A stretch of 64,000 nucleotides of DNA, taken from NCBI RefSeq assembly GCF_900104955.1, contig NZ_FNSI01000001.1, forward strand, positions 1,646,001 to 1,710,000, read 5' to 3'. The translations under genes and the position numbers were made by a program. The notes beneath the pieces were generated by a model that saw only the letters and a program-made list of their open reading frames with translations, had not been told where the DNA came from and searched no databases. Shown here in pieces: positions 32,384-42,600 of this stretch. The stretch is from Beijerinckia sp. 28-YEA-48 (lineage in GTDB: Bacteria; Pseudomonadota; Alphaproteobacteria; Rhizobiales; Beijerinckiaceae). The stretch's first letter is position 1. Every line of letters begins with the position of its first letter.

Positions 32384-34186
32384 CTAATCCGGCACGGCGG
32401 CGTCGATAATACGTAGCCGCACGCGCTCATTGCCGCCCCAGCGGTCGATGGACAGCGTGCCGGCGAGGTGCAGATTCTCGCCGCGACGGCCGATCAGCGC
32501 CTGGCCAAGCGGCTTGTCCATAGCCCGGAAGGCAATCGCATCGATCCGGCTAGAATCACCTGACTGGGCGCGCACCCGCACGTGATTGGCCCCCACCTGC
32601 GCCGCTTCGAGAATGCGGAGCGACGGCAAGGCGAAAACAGGTTCAGGATTGCCGGCGCCAAATGGCCCTGCCCGCTCGACGTCGCTGACCATCTCCTTGC
32701 GAGCGCCGGCGGCCGTCAGCGCCGCGTCGATGATCAAGGCATGTTCGGCACGCGCCCGCACCACGGTCTCGCCCAGCCGCTCCTCGAGCCAGGCGCGGAA
32801 GGCGCCGAGCTTGTCGCGCTCGACCGTGACACCGGCGGCCATGGCGTGGCCGCCGCCCTTCACCAGAACATGCGCTTCGACTGCGGCACGCACCGCCTTG
32901 CCGAGATCGACGCCGGCGATGGAGCGGCCAGAGCCGGTACCCGTGAGTCCGCCCATGGCGATGGCGAAGGCTGGACGGCCAAAACGTTCTTTCAAGCGCG
33001 CCGCCACCAGTCCAACGATGCCCGGATGCCAGCCTTGCGACGCAGCGACGATCACCGACGCTCCCTCCTCGTCGAGGCCAAGCGCCGCCAGAGCTTCCGC
33101 CTCGGCTTCGGCGACAGCGACGAGTTCAAGCGCCTGGCGTTCCTTGTTGAGGCGATCGAGTTCGGCGGCGATGCGCGTCGCTTCCGCCTCGTCATCCATG
33201 GACAGAAGCCGCGCGCCGAGCGAGGCGTCGCCAATACGGCCGCCGGCATTGATGCGCGGGCCAATCATAAAGCCCAGCGAGAAAGCTTGCGGCGGCCCGT
33301 CGAGACCAGCCGCATCGAAGAGCGCGCGCAGGCCGATACGGCCGCGACCGCGGATCACCTGCAAGCCAGTGCTGACAAAGGCGCGGTTGAGGGCGCGCAG
33401 CGGCACCACATCGGCAACAGTGGCAAGCGCCACCAGATCGAGACTTGCCAGCAGATCCGGCGCTTTGCGCCCCTCCTGCCAGAAGCCTTGCTCACGCAGG
33501 CGCCGGTTGAGCGCCACCAGGGTCATGAACACGACACCAGCAGCGCAGAGATAGCCGAGACCCGACAGATCATCGAGCCGGTTCGGATTGACGATGGCAA
33601 GCGCCAGCGGCAACACTTCCGGCGCCTGATGGTGATCGAGCACGATCACGTCGAGGCCAAGCGTGCGCGCGTGCTCGAACGGCTCGATGCTGGCGGTGCC
33701 GCAGTCGACCGTCACCAGCAGGGTCGCGCCCTCGGCGGCGAGCCGGGAAATGGCGTCGTTGTTGGGGCCGTAACCTTCGAAGATGCGGTCGGGAATATGG
33801 ATGGCGTGTTCTGCACCGCAATGGTGCAGGAAGTCGGCGAGCAGCGCCGAGGAACAGGCGCCATCCACGTCATAGTCGCCGAAAATGGCGATCTTCTCGG
33901 CGCCGGTGATGGCCCGGGCCAGGCGTGCGATGGCCGGCTCCATATCGACCATGGTGGCGGGATCCGGCATGGCGTCGCGCACGGTCGGATGCAGAAACGA
34001 CAGCGCCGTTTCCGGCGTCACGCTGCGCCCGGCCATGACGCGCGCGAGGATATCGCTGATGCCGAACTGCTGTACCAAGGCTTCGGCCATGGCACGCCCG
34101 TCCTGCCCCAGCCGATCGCGCCAGGCTACGCCCGTCACCGAGCGTTCGACGTTCAAGAATGCGGGGCGAACCGCCGTGTCGAGCAT
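32384..34186 (-). CDS. recJ: Single-stranded-DNA-specific exonuclease RecJ
   Basis: A 600-residue DHH-family nuclease. Motif I is GDYDVDG (103-109), motif II DCGTAS (161-166) and motif III DHH (184-186, VLDHHQAPE); the DHHA1 GGHAMAAG motif is in the second half, and a C-terminal OB-like domain ends the protein. RecJ degrades single-stranded DNA 5' to 3' in recombination, mismatch and base-excision repair. The start at ATG 34186 was chosen since the domain begins there; the open frame goes to 34309. It lies downstream of a GGDEF-like gene on the same strand and near a tRNA gene. Fully intact. Confidence 0.95.
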   Translation of the reverse strand: MLDTAVRPAFLNVERSVTGVAWRDRLGQDGRAMAEALVQQFGISDILARVMAGRSVTPETALSFLHPTVRDAMPDPATMVDMEPAIARLARAITGAEKIAIFGDYDVDGACSSALLADFLHHCGAEHAIHIPDRIFEGYGPNNDAISRLAAEGATLLVTVDCGTASIEPFEHARTLGLDVIVLDHHQAPEVLPLALAIVNPNRLDDLSGLGYLCAAGVVFMTLVALNRRLREQGFWQEGRKAPDLLASLDLVALATVADVVPLRALNRAFVSTGLQVIRGRGRIGLRALFDAAGLDGPPQAFSLGFMIGPRINAGGRIGDASLGARLLSMDDEAEATRIAAELDRLNKERQALELVAVAEAEAEALAALGLDEEGASVIVAASQGWHPGIVGLVAARLKERFGRPAFAIAMGGLTGTGSGRSIAGVDLGKAVRAAVEAHVLVKGGGHAMAAGVTVERDKLGAFRAWLEERLGETVVRARAEHALIIDAALTAAGARKEMVSDVERAGPFGAGNPEPVFALPSLRILEAAQVGANHVRVRAQSGDSSRIDAIAFRAMDKPLGQALIGRRGENLHLAGTLSIDRWGGNERVRLRIIDAAVPD

Positions 34187-34319
34187 GGCGGCATGGTAGC
34201 GTGCCAGGCAGCGATCAGCGACTATAGCAGCGGGCTGGAGCCAGGTTGTCCCGTGCCAAATGCGCGCGCCACGGCATTTTCGCCAATTGGCGTGCGAAAA
34301 GCGCCTCAAAGCAGGCCGA

Positions 34320-35678
34320 TCAGGTGAAAATCAGATCGTCGCGGTCGGATCGGTCGATCGGCTTGCGCACGGTCTGCGGCGCCGGCGCGGCTTCAAACAG
34401 CTGTTCGGCTTGCGGCGCGGCGAGCATCATGCTGTCAGGCGTAGGATGCGGACCGGTGGCGGCAGCGGCGAGCAGCGCCTCGTCGGCTGGCGCGGTATTA
34501 CGGTTCGTCTGCCCCATGGCGCGGGCCGAGCGCAGCAAGTCGGCGCCACGATAGCCGTCGATCGGATACATGGCCGAATTGCTGCGCAGAGCGATGTCCT
34601 TGCCGGCGAATTGCGGGAAGCGCATCTGCGCGAAATTGATGGCGCGGCGGATGCGCTGTTCGATCGGCACGAAATCGTCGCGTTGACGCATTTCAGCAAG
34701 CAGGATCCCGTATTCGCCTTCGCCCAGGCGCGCCACCACGTCGGAAGGACGCAGCGCCGCGGCAATGCTGTCGCGCACGCCAAGCTGCAGATCTTCGACT
34801 TCCTCGCCCGTATGGTCGAGATGCAAGGCATCGAGATTGGTCATGGCGATGAAGAGCACGCCGGTTTTCAATTCGCCGGCGAGCGCCGTGGGAATGGCTT
34901 CGTCGATCAGCCGGGGCAGATCGGCGGCGGCAACCGGCGGACGCGTGCGCGCGGCTTCGGGCGTGGCTTCTTTCTCCGGCTCGCTGGCGGCGACAGGCAC
35001 AGTGCGGTGATGGCGCACGGCGTCGGCCAGACGCATGACCTTGCCGGCGCTGCGCGAGACGACAAGCCCATAGGCGCACATGATGCCGAGCACGGCGAGG
35101 CCGGCGAGGAACCACATTTCCGACATGCGACCACCTGCGTTGGCCAGAGCTTGCGCCTGCAGCGGCAGTTGCCGCAACTGGTCTTCCATCAAACCGGCGG
35201 CGGTTGTCGAGAGCATCTGAGACGACTGGTTGATGCCGTCGGCGTGGACGACAAAGTAATCGCTGCTGCGGCGATTACCGGCGAGATCCTCGGACAAGGC
35301 GCGATAGGCCGCGTCATAGCGGCTGCGCAGATCGCCGTAGAGATTGTTGAACTGAATGCGGGTGGCGCTGCCGTCTGGATAGTTGCGGGCGATGGCGTTG
35401 GCGCTGGCGTCGAGCTGGCTCATGGCCTGGGTGAAACGGGCGGTGAGCGTGCCACGCGGCACAGCCGCCTGATTGCGGAAATCCATTTCGGTGGCCGCAA
35501 GCTGCGCCGGGAAGCGGGCGAGCTGGGCGACCTGTTGGGTCTGGGCGGCGACGCGCGCGGCCACATCGCCCTGGCTGGAGACGATGTATTCAGTGCCGAC
35601 CAGCGCTACGCCGAGGGCAGCGCAGGTGGCGATCAGAGCCAGGACAATCCCTCGTCCAACCTTTTGCGTCGTCAACAT
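34320..35678 (-). CDS. Membrane protein with degenerate GGDEF domain
   Basis: A 452-residue protein with a membrane helix near residues 12-35, a periplasmic helical sensor segment (about 40-180, with FPAQLAATEMDFRNQAA), a second helix near 195-220, and a C-terminal GGDEF-like domain (about 265-400). At the active loop the sequence is VVARLGEGEYGILLAEM; GGDEF is replaced by GEGEY, so synthesis of cyclic-di-GMP is unlikely. The fold could still serve for signalling or GTP binding. ATG 35678 (MLTTQKVGRG) is the more natural start. It precedes recJ by 133 bp; no operon partner. Role unknown. Confidence 0.75.
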   Translation of the reverse strand: MLTTQKVGRGIVLALIATCAALGVALVGTEYIVSSQGDVAARVAAQTQQVAQLARFPAQLAATEMDFRNQAAVPRGTLTARFTQAMSQLDASANAIARNYPDGSATRIQFNNLYGDLRSRYDAAYRALSEDLAGNRRSSDYFVVHADGINQSSQMLSTTAAGLMEDQLRQLPLQAQALANAGGRMSEMWFLAGLAVLGIMCAYGLVVSRSAGKVMRLADAVRHHRTVPVAASEPEKEATPEAARTRPPVAAADLPRLIDEAIPTALAGELKTGVLFIAMTNLDALHLDHTGEEVEDLQLGVRDSIAAALRPSDVVARLGEGEYGILLAEMRQRDDFVPIEQRIRRAINFAQMRFPQFAGKDIALRSNSAMYPIDGYRGADLLRSARAMGQTNRNTAPADEALLAAAATGPHPTPDSMMLAAPQAEQLFEAAPAPQTVRKPIDRSDRDDLIFT

Positions 35679-35898
35679 CAGTAACCGCCCCGAAAATAAG
35701 TCCTGCTCCCTCACATGGAGCCACCCTACGGGGCAGCGCATCGCCCACATAATCCTATTGCAGAATGTCGTTTATCTTCCGTGAAGCTTGAGGCCGGATT
35801 CAGGCCTATACTGGCGGCAAATAGAGCTGAATATGGCCCATCGTGGGACAGATCGGACACTCTTAAGCTCAACCGAGGAGATTGGGCCGACAGGAGCC

Positions 35899-37227
35899 CT
35901 ACTTCGCCGCAGCGAATTCAGCACGGCTGTCGTGCTTGAGCATCACCACAAGAAGCGCCGCGATAAACGGCATTAGCGCCAGGATGAGAAGCCCGGTCGC
36001 AGTGTTGCCGGTACTGTCCTTGACCCAGCCGATCAGGTACGGGCCGCCGAAGCCGGCCAGATTGCCGATGGAATTGATCAACGCAATCCCGCCAGCCGCC
36101 GACGCTCCGCTGAGGAAAGCGGTCGGCAGGGTCCAGAACAAGGCGAAGGTGCAGAATATGCCGATGGCCGCCACGGTGAGCGCCACCATGATGACGATCG
36201 GATCGGTGAAGCTGCTCGCGGCGACCAGCGCCAGCGCGGTGAGAAACAACGGCAGCGCCACGTGCCAGATACGCTCGCGCGTCCGGTCCGAATGCCGCCC
36301 CCACAGGATCATGGCGACCGAGCCGAAGAGATAAGGGATCGCGGTGACAAAACCGGTCTGTAAATTGCTCAGGCCGAACGCCTTGACGATCTGCGGCAAC
36401 CAGAACTGCATGCCGTAGAGCGCGGCGACAAAGCCGAAATAGATCAGGCTAAGGACCAGCACTTTCGGGGATGACAGCGCCTCGCCCAAGGTCATCCGAT
36501 GGGAGGCTTCCTTGGCGACCTCCTCGCTCTTCAGTCGCGCCGCAAGCCATTGCTTTTGCTCAGCCGTGAGCCAGGTCGCTTCAGCTGGCCGGTCGGTCAG
36601 ATAAAACCAGGTGACGATGCCAAGCAAAACCGACGGCACGCCTTCGAGAATGAACAGCCACTGCCAGCCATGCAGACCGCCGATCCCGTCAAGACCGAGC
36701 AGATAGCCCGAGATCGGCGCGCCGATCACCGTCGACAGCGGTACGGCGATGGTGAAGGCGGCGAGAATGCGGGCGCGATAGGCGGCCGGGTACCAATAGG
36801 TCAGATAGAGGATGATGCCGGGAAAAAAGCCGGCCTCGGCGACACCGAGGAGGAAGCGCAGGACGTAGAAGCTGACAGGGCCGCCGACCAAAGCCATCAG
36901 CGCCGAGATAATCCCCCAGGTCACCATGATGCGGGCGATCCAGCGGCGGGCGCCGACCTTATGCAGAATGACGTTGCTCGGCACCTCGAACAGGAAATAG
37001 CCGATGAAGAAAATGCCGGCGCCCCAGCTGAAGACCAGCGGCGAAAACTTCAGTTCGTCGTTCATGGTCAGCGCGGCGAAGCCGAGATTGACCCGGTCGA
37101 GATAGGCCAGGAAATAGGCCAGGATCAGAAACGGGATGAGCCGCCGCGACACGGTTCGCACGGTGGACGCTTCAATCTCGTTGAGGCTGCGGGCAACCGA
37201 CGACGCGGGCGTCCTAGCTTCGGCCAT
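35899..37227 (-). CDS. MFS transporter, anion:cation symporter (ACS) family
   Basis: A 442-residue 12-helix major facilitator protein. RRLIPFLILAYFLAYLDRVN and LGFAALTMNDEL at the start and the GVAEAGFFPGIILYLTYWYP stretch after helix 4 are hallmarks of the ACS family, which includes phthalate, 4-hydroxyphenylacetate, tartrate and hexuronate carriers. It imports an organic anion with protons at the inner membrane. ATG 37227 has GGAGGGG upstream. It stands alone. The substrate may be an aromatic or sugar acid, by family only. Confidence 0.92.
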   Translation of the reverse strand: MAEARTPASSVARSLNEIEASTVRTVSRRLIPFLILAYFLAYLDRVNLGFAALTMNDELKFSPLVFSWGAGIFFIGYFLFEVPSNVILHKVGARRWIARIMVTWGIISALMALVGGPVSFYVLRFLLGVAEAGFFPGIILYLTYWYPAAYRARILAAFTIAVPLSTVIGAPISGYLLGLDGIGGLHGWQWLFILEGVPSVLLGIVTWFYLTDRPAEATWLTAEQKQWLAARLKSEEVAKEASHRMTLGEALSSPKVLVLSLIYFGFVAALYGMQFWLPQIVKAFGLSNLQTGFVTAIPYLFGSVAMILWGRHSDRTRERIWHVALPLFLTALALVAASSFTDPIVIMVALTVAAIGIFCTFALFWTLPTAFLSGASAAGGIALINSIGNLAGFGGPYLIGWVKDSTGNTATGLLILALMPFIAALLVVMLKHDSRAEFAAAK

Positions 37228-37389
37228 GCGTTCCCCTCCACGGCGCCGCCGATGCGGCCCCCTGCGCGCGCCCGAATCCAGACGACGTCTTCCTATTTCA
37301 CTGCAACAACGCGGTGAGGTCCAGCCTGATCTGATCTATCAGCAAGAAGGACTTACTATTTGATATTTTTATGTAAACTCAAAAATGAA

Positions 37390-37419
37390 ATGGGCCGCTC
37401 CGCATGCGGAACGGCCCAT
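37390..37419 (-). terminator. Strong palindromic terminator after the exported methyltransferase-like gene
   Basis: ATGGGCCG (37390-37397), C, TCCGCATGCGGA (37399-37410), A, CGGCCCAT (37412-37419) gives an almost perfect 30-base palindrome, 45 bp past the minus-strand stop at 37464. On the minus strand the tail reads TTTCATTTTTGAG. It may serve the opposite side little, as the next gene on that side is also minus-strand. Confidence 0.75.
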
Positions 37420-37463
37420 CCTATCTGACAACCAACTTTAAGACTCAGGTTTAGGAGCTGGGT

Positions 37464-38309
37464 TTACGACTTGGAGACCCGGCTCGCCTGCCACTTGGTC
37501 TCGGCGCCATTAGTCTTGGCGGTGCCTTCGATCGCGTCGCCATTGACCTTGCCGGTGTATTCCGTGCTGCCGGCGGTAAAGGTGATCGTATCGCCCACCA
37601 GTTTGCCGTTGGAGATCGGCGCCACCACATTGCCCGTCGTCACCGTGCCGGTGAAATGCTGGAACTTCTGTTCGAGCTTGATATCGCTATTGCCACTGTG
37701 CCAGCCGCCATCGACCTTGGCCGGGACCATCCAAAAATAGGCGCGGCAATAGGAGGTGCACTCGGTCGTCGCCTGCACCTGATCGTCAGCCTGCCACTCG
37801 CCCATGTCGAATGTGTTGGAGACGATGCGCGTGCCCGGCTTCATGTCGAGGATTTTTGGACGCAGGCGCAGATTGATGTTCGGCAGAAGGAACATGGTGA
37901 CGACGGTCGCTTTCGAGAAATCGCTCTCGAAGATGTCCGCCTTCTCGAATTTCGCCTTCTCGCTGACGCCGGCTTCGGTGGCGTTGCGCTGCGCCAGGGC
38001 CACCATGTCGGGATTGTATTCAATGCCGAGCGCACTGATGCCCCGTTTGGCGGCGGTGATCACCGTGCGGCCGTCGCCCGAACCGAGATCGATGACAAAA
38101 TCGCCCGGACCGACCTTGGCCATGTCGAGCATGCGATCGACCAGTGCCTGTGGTGAGGGCACCCACACGACATCCTTGCCTTGCTGGCCAACCGACGGCT
38201 TGTAGTCTGTCGAGGGTGCCGGCTGAGCTTGCGCCAGCGCGGCCGAAGTCAGGCCGAGACCCAGTGCGACCGCGAGACAAGTCATCGACACAGAAACTTT
38301 CAACGTCAT
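37464..38309 (-). CDS. Exported SAM-methyltransferase-like protein with C-terminal beta domain
   Basis: A 281-residue protein that begins with a Sec signal peptide (MTLKVSVSMTCLAVALGLGL, then TSAALAQAQ, cleaved near residue 27). The core is a class I methyltransferase fold: motif I VIDLGSGDGR (72-81), then ALGIEYNPDMVALAQRNA (93-110), KFEKADIFESDF and a hydrophobic strand TVVTMFLLPNINLRL. The last 90 residues are a beta-rich domain with repeated G-T and D-T motifs (FTGTVTTGNV, GDTITFTAGS). SAM is cytosolic, so an exported methyltransferase is odd; it may have become a binding protein. ATG 38309 has GGAGGA upstream. A strong terminator follows. Confidence 0.8.
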   Translation of the reverse strand: MTLKVSVSMTCLAVALGLGLTSAALAQAQPAPSTDYKPSVGQQGKDVVWVPSPQALVDRMLDMAKVGPGDFVIDLGSGDGRTVITAAKRGISALGIEYNPDMVALAQRNATEAGVSEKAKFEKADIFESDFSKATVVTMFLLPNINLRLRPKILDMKPGTRIVSNTFDMGEWQADDQVQATTECTSYCRAYFWMVPAKVDGGWHSGNSDIKLEQKFQHFTGTVTTGNVVAPISNGKLVGDTITFTAGSTEYTGKVNGDAIEGTAKTNGAETKWQASRVSKS

Positions 38310-38621
38310 ACATTCCTCCGATAGCGGACCAGGGGGACCGCAGTGCTGACATGATACCGGCGATTTCTGGATTGACCGCTCCCGCCTCTGAACCGGGTAC
38401 GAATATGTTCCAGACTTGCCAGCGAAGGTCACGCCCGACCTCTGAAAAGTCAAGCGTTCCGGCTCCACCGAACGGTAATGCTGCAGCGCTTCCAACGTTC
38501 CAGCATAGTGATGTAACGGAGTTGTGATCCCTGCCGCAGCCTCCGCGCAAATCCCAAGGTGCCATCGGTTCGTAGGAAGCAGGACGCAGGATCGGCGCGG
38601 GCGGATCGCGCTGGAGGATTC
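38310..38621. other. Divergent promoter region between methyltransferase-like and DUF2177 genes
   Basis: About 310 bases with no gene. It has the two ribosome sites (GGAGGA on the minus side, GGAGG at 38613 on the plus side). No operator or repeat stands out. Confidence 0.4.
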
Positions 38622-39029
38622 ATGAGAATATATATCGCCGGGTATCTTTCAGCCGCGCTCTGCATGCTGGCGCTCGACATTGTCTGGCTGTCGGCGACGG
38701 CACAGCCGCTCTATCGCGCGCAACTCGGCGACCTGTTCCGGCCTGATTTCGGCGTGCAACCGGCTGTGTTGTTCTACCTGCTCTACATTTTCGGCATCGT
38801 CTGGTTCGCCGTGCTCCCGGGGCTGGCCACGGGGCAATGGACGACGGCGCTTGTCAACGGCGCCCTGCTCGGCCTCGTCGCTTACGGAACCTATGATCTG
38901 ACGAACCAGACGACTTTGGCGCGCTGGTCGACGATCATCACGATCGTTGACCTGTGTTGGGGCACGTTTTTGACGGCGCTCGCTGCAACCGCCGGCTTTT
39001 TCGGCGCCCGCGCCTTCGGCGGTGGCTGA
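38622..39029 (+). CDS. DUF2177 family membrane protein
   Basis: A 135-residue integral membrane protein with four helices (about 5-22, 48-70, 78-92, 106-126). The start MRIYIAGYLSAALCMLALDI and the segments VWLSATAQPLYRAQLGDL and GLVAYGTYDLTNQTTLARWS are diagnostic for DUF2177. Function is unknown. ATG 38622 has GGAGG six bases before it. A hairpin with T-rich tail follows at 39030. Confidence 0.88.
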   Translation: MRIYIAGYLSAALCMLALDIVWLSATAQPLYRAQLGDLFRPDFGVQPAVLFYLLYIFGIVWFAVLPGLATGQWTTALVNGALLGLVAYGTYDLTNQTTLARWSTIITIVDLCWGTFLTALAATAGFFGARAFGGG

Positions 39030-39072
39030 AGTCTTCACCGCTCCAATGAAACAGTGAAGACTTTAGATTTTG
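39030..39072 (+). terminator. Terminator after the DUF2177 gene
   Basis: AGTCTTCAC (39030-39038) and GTGAAGACT (39054-39062) are perfect 9-bp arms around a 15-base loop, followed by TTAGATTTTG. It starts directly after the stop codon of the gene. Confidence 0.6.
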
Positions 39073-39129
39073 ACGCGTTTTCTTGACGCGGACCGGTGTC
39101 CACTTCGCTCGAAAATGCGCTAGCTGTTC

Positions 39130-39681
39130 CTATTTCGCCAGGGCGACGGTGCGGGTCAGCCCGGCCGGAAATCCCTTCAGGGAAATCGAGAAATTGACCG
39201 GCGTCGTGCTCTCGCTGGGCGTGGCGCTCAGTTTCAGCATCGCGCCAGCGCGCAGGGCATTCGACGTCGCCGCATCGAATTGCAGCGGCACGATGCAGCC
39301 GGCGGGGACGCAGGTGCGCATGCGCAGCGGCTTGCCGAACGGCTTGTCGTCAAGCTGCATGGTGATGCCCGGGTCGAACAAAAGGCCGAATGGCATGACC
39401 AACGTTCCGCTGAGCGAATTGTTGTCGCCAGGCACGAGCTCGATCGCCAGAACGCGCTGACGGTTCTGGCCGAACTGCTCCTGCCCGAGCGCGCAGCGCT
39501 TGCCGTTGCCCTGGCTGACGCAGGCGACCTGCCAATCGTCGAAAGTTTCGCGCAGAGACGTGGCGCCGCCAGGGAGCGCGCCCTGAGCCGCCGGTGCCGA
39601 CGCTGGCGCCTGGGCCGAGGCCATTCCCGATATCAAAGCCGTTCCCGACATCAGAGCAGCAAAAATGACAGAACGAAACAC
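39130..39681 (-). CDS. Invasion-associated locus B (IalB) family protein
   Basis: A 183-residue exported protein with signal peptide (MFRSVIFAALMSGTALISGM, cleaved after ASA). The conserved IalB core is DDWQVACVS...RCALGQEQ near residues 48-68 and RTCVPAGCIVPLQFDA at about 122-137; the four cysteines C54, C63, C124 and C129 (positions approximate) can pair. IalB family proteins lie in the periplasm or envelope of many alphaproteobacteria. It ends before the autotransporter gene (14 bp between), on the same strand, so they may be co-transcribed after it. Family clear, role unknown. Confidence 0.88.
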   Translation of the reverse strand: MFRSVIFAALMSGTALISGMASAQAPASAPAAQGALPGGATSLRETFDDWQVACVSQGNGKRCALGQEQFGQNRQRVLAIELVPGDNNSLSGTLVMPFGLLFDPGITMQLDDKPFGKPLRMRTCVPAGCIVPLQFDAATSNALRAGAMLKLSATPSESTTPVNFSISLKGFPAGLTRTVALAK

Positions 39682-39695
39682 GGTGAATCCCTTTT

Positions 39696-42600
39696 CTAGA
39701 ACTTCACCGCGAGATTGGCCTTGAGGCTCTGGTCGTTGGCGGTGCGGGCAAACTGACCACTGTAGCTTATCCCGAGCATCGCCGCCGGCGTCAACATCAG
39801 ATCGAGCCCCGCTTCCACCACTGCCGCATCACGGGCGATGGCGATGCCGGAGATGGCGAAGGGCGCGCCGCCGGCGAAGGCAAACACCGCCTGCGGCGTC
39901 ACCGCGCCGAAGGCATGGCGCCAACCGAGCGTGCCACGCGCCGTCAAGGCCATGCCACCGAGATCGAACTGGCTCGAGGCGCGCAGGCCGAGCGTCGAGA
40001 AGGTGACGCTGGAGGTCCTCCCCTGGCTCGTCAGCGCCGCAGCACCGCCCATCTCACGGAAGCCGTTGGTGCGCAGGTTGACATAAGCGAGATTGGCGAA
40101 GGGTTCGAAACCGAAACGGCCGGCGTCGATCCGATAGCCGAGATCACCGAACACCTGTGTGGTGCGGGCATCGTAGCTGCCGCGCAGGGAGTCGTTGAAG
40201 CCCATGAAGGCGACAGAGCGGCTCGTGCGGATGTCGTGCCACGTGTGGACGACACCAGCGCGGAAGCCAAAGGCGCCCCATTGCGTGCCGGCATAGGCAC
40301 CCATGTGATAGTTGTCGCTTGAACCCGACGAGGTGCGGCTGCCGGCGTTGAAGCTGGTGTTGCTGTAGCCGGCGAGCAGACCGACACGAACAGGCATCGC
40401 AATCGTGCCGAAGTCAGGCGTATCGACGCCGACAGTGAAGCCACCGGTGGAGCGGTTCAGCCGCGCCGCATTTCCGTCGCCGTTCCAGCGGCCCCAGGAG
40501 CCATAGGCCTGGCCCCAGATGGCGAAGCGTTCGACCGGCGCGATTTTCACCGACGTCGGGCCGCCCGGGGCATAGGACATCACCGGGACGGAGGCCGCGC
40601 CCGGCGCGCCGAACGCACTGCGCAGACGATCGAGCGCGCTGCCGCGCACGAAGCGGCTGTCCTCGACCAACGCCGTGCTCATTGAGGCATGCGCCTCGCC
40701 GGAGAGCTGATCGAAGGCGGCGCGCGCTTGCGCATCGGTGGCCAACCCGCCAACGGCATTGGCCAATTGTCCCGGAGCGAGGCTGTCGAGGCCACGGCCC
40801 GTCGAGATCTGGTTCGGTGTCCAGCCGGCATCGGCGAAGTTGCGATATTTTTGCACGTCGAGATAGGCATTGTTGGCGTCGTAGACGTCGACAAGCCTGA
40901 GAAAGGCAGTGCTGATATCGCCGGTTAAGCTGCCGTACTGCCCGGTCAACCCACTATCGGCGGTCAACACGGTATAGCGCGTGCCTGACGCTGCAAAGCC
41001 ACCGGGCGCGTTCACCCTCAGGATCGAGCCAGTGATCGTCGCCGTACCAGATGTGCTGAACCTGTCGGCCTGCCCAGCCGCGTTGATATCGATCGCCAGG
41101 GTGCTGCCAGCCGCAAAAGTGGCATTGCCACCGGTTTGCCGGATCATGTCGCCGGCCCCGCCGTCAATCATGGTCAAAAGACCTTGATTGGTGAACTGAG
41201 CCAGATTGGACCATTGCGTCATCTGAGCGACGCCCGCGGAACTTCCGCCCACAACGGTGCCGGTGTTGATCAGCGTACTCGCGCCCCCACCGAAGTCGCT
41301 GGTTCCGCCGGCGCTGTTCCAGCTCCCGTTATTGAGAAACTGGGTTGCGGCGCCGGTGAACTGGACCGTACCGACGATTGAACCGGCGTTTGTGAGCGTC
41401 ATCGTCGCCGCAGTGGCCTGGATCGCTGCGTCGGTGGACAGGCCGGAAAGGTTGCGGATCGCTCCGGATGACGAAACAGTTATGGTGCCGGCGCCGCCGA
41501 ACAAGTTTACGCCGCGCGTCGCGCCCGTCACCGTGCCGGCCACCTGCACGTCCACCGCGCCATTGCCCGTCGCGTTGATGCCTGCGGCCGCTGTACCGGT
41601 CACCGTGCTATTGGCGATGACGCTGATCGCACCCGTGCCGAGATTCAATGCATTAATGCCTATCGTACCCGAGACATTGCCATTGGTCGTCACAGCGACC
41701 GTGCCCGCGCCGGCTCCCGAAACCTGCTGTGCGAAGATCGCGGCGCTACTCGTCGAAGACACCGCGCCCGTCGTCACCGACACATTGCCACCCGTCGCCA
41801 GTGCAAACACGCCATTGCCTGTCGTCGTGGTCACAGGACCGACCGTCTTCACCGTCGTAGAACCCGCCCCGAAATTCTCCGCGTCGATGCCAAAGCGCGC
41901 GTCAATCGCGCCATTAGCCGTCACGTTGACATTGCCGGTTGCGCCCCCTGCGAGGATCGCGCCGACGATGCCGGCATTGCCCGCCTTGATGTCGCCGTTC
42001 GCCACGATCGTCACATTGCCGGCCGTCGACTGTGCCTGAACATCGATGCCGTTTTTGCCCACGGTCAGCGCCGTCACCGCGCCCGTCGTGACGTTGATAT
42101 CGCCGCCCGCCGGCGTGTCACGCACCACAATGCCGGCCCCTGCCGTCGAACTGCTGGCGCCCGAGATGTTGACCGCGACCGTGCCCAAACCATTGTTCTG
42201 AATGTTCGCCGCATCGCCGGTGCCGCCGACGAAGCCACCGGTGCCCGTCACCGAGATGTTGCCCGTGCCGCCGGTACCACCGACCAAGGTCAAGCCACGC
42301 GTCGCGCCCGTCACGGTGCCAGCCACCTGCACGTCCACCGCACCCTTGCCTGTCGCAATGATGCCTTCGGCAAAAGTACCCGTCACCGTGCCACCAGTGA
42401 TAACCGTGATCGCGCCCGTACCGCTGTTGGTTGCCTCAATACCCGTCGTGCCCGAAACATTGCCGTTGGTCGTCACGCTGATCGTGCCTGGAGCCGCCGC
42501 GCTGGTCTGACGCGCGACGATCGCCGTATTGCCCGTCGAGCTCACCGCCCCCGTCGTCACCGACACGTTGCCACCCGTCGCCAGCGCAAACACGCCATTG

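Noticed and set aside
32582-34327. 581-residue plus-strand frame opposite recJ
   Set aside because: RecJ motifs on the minus strand are unmistakable; the opposite frame is compositional shadow.
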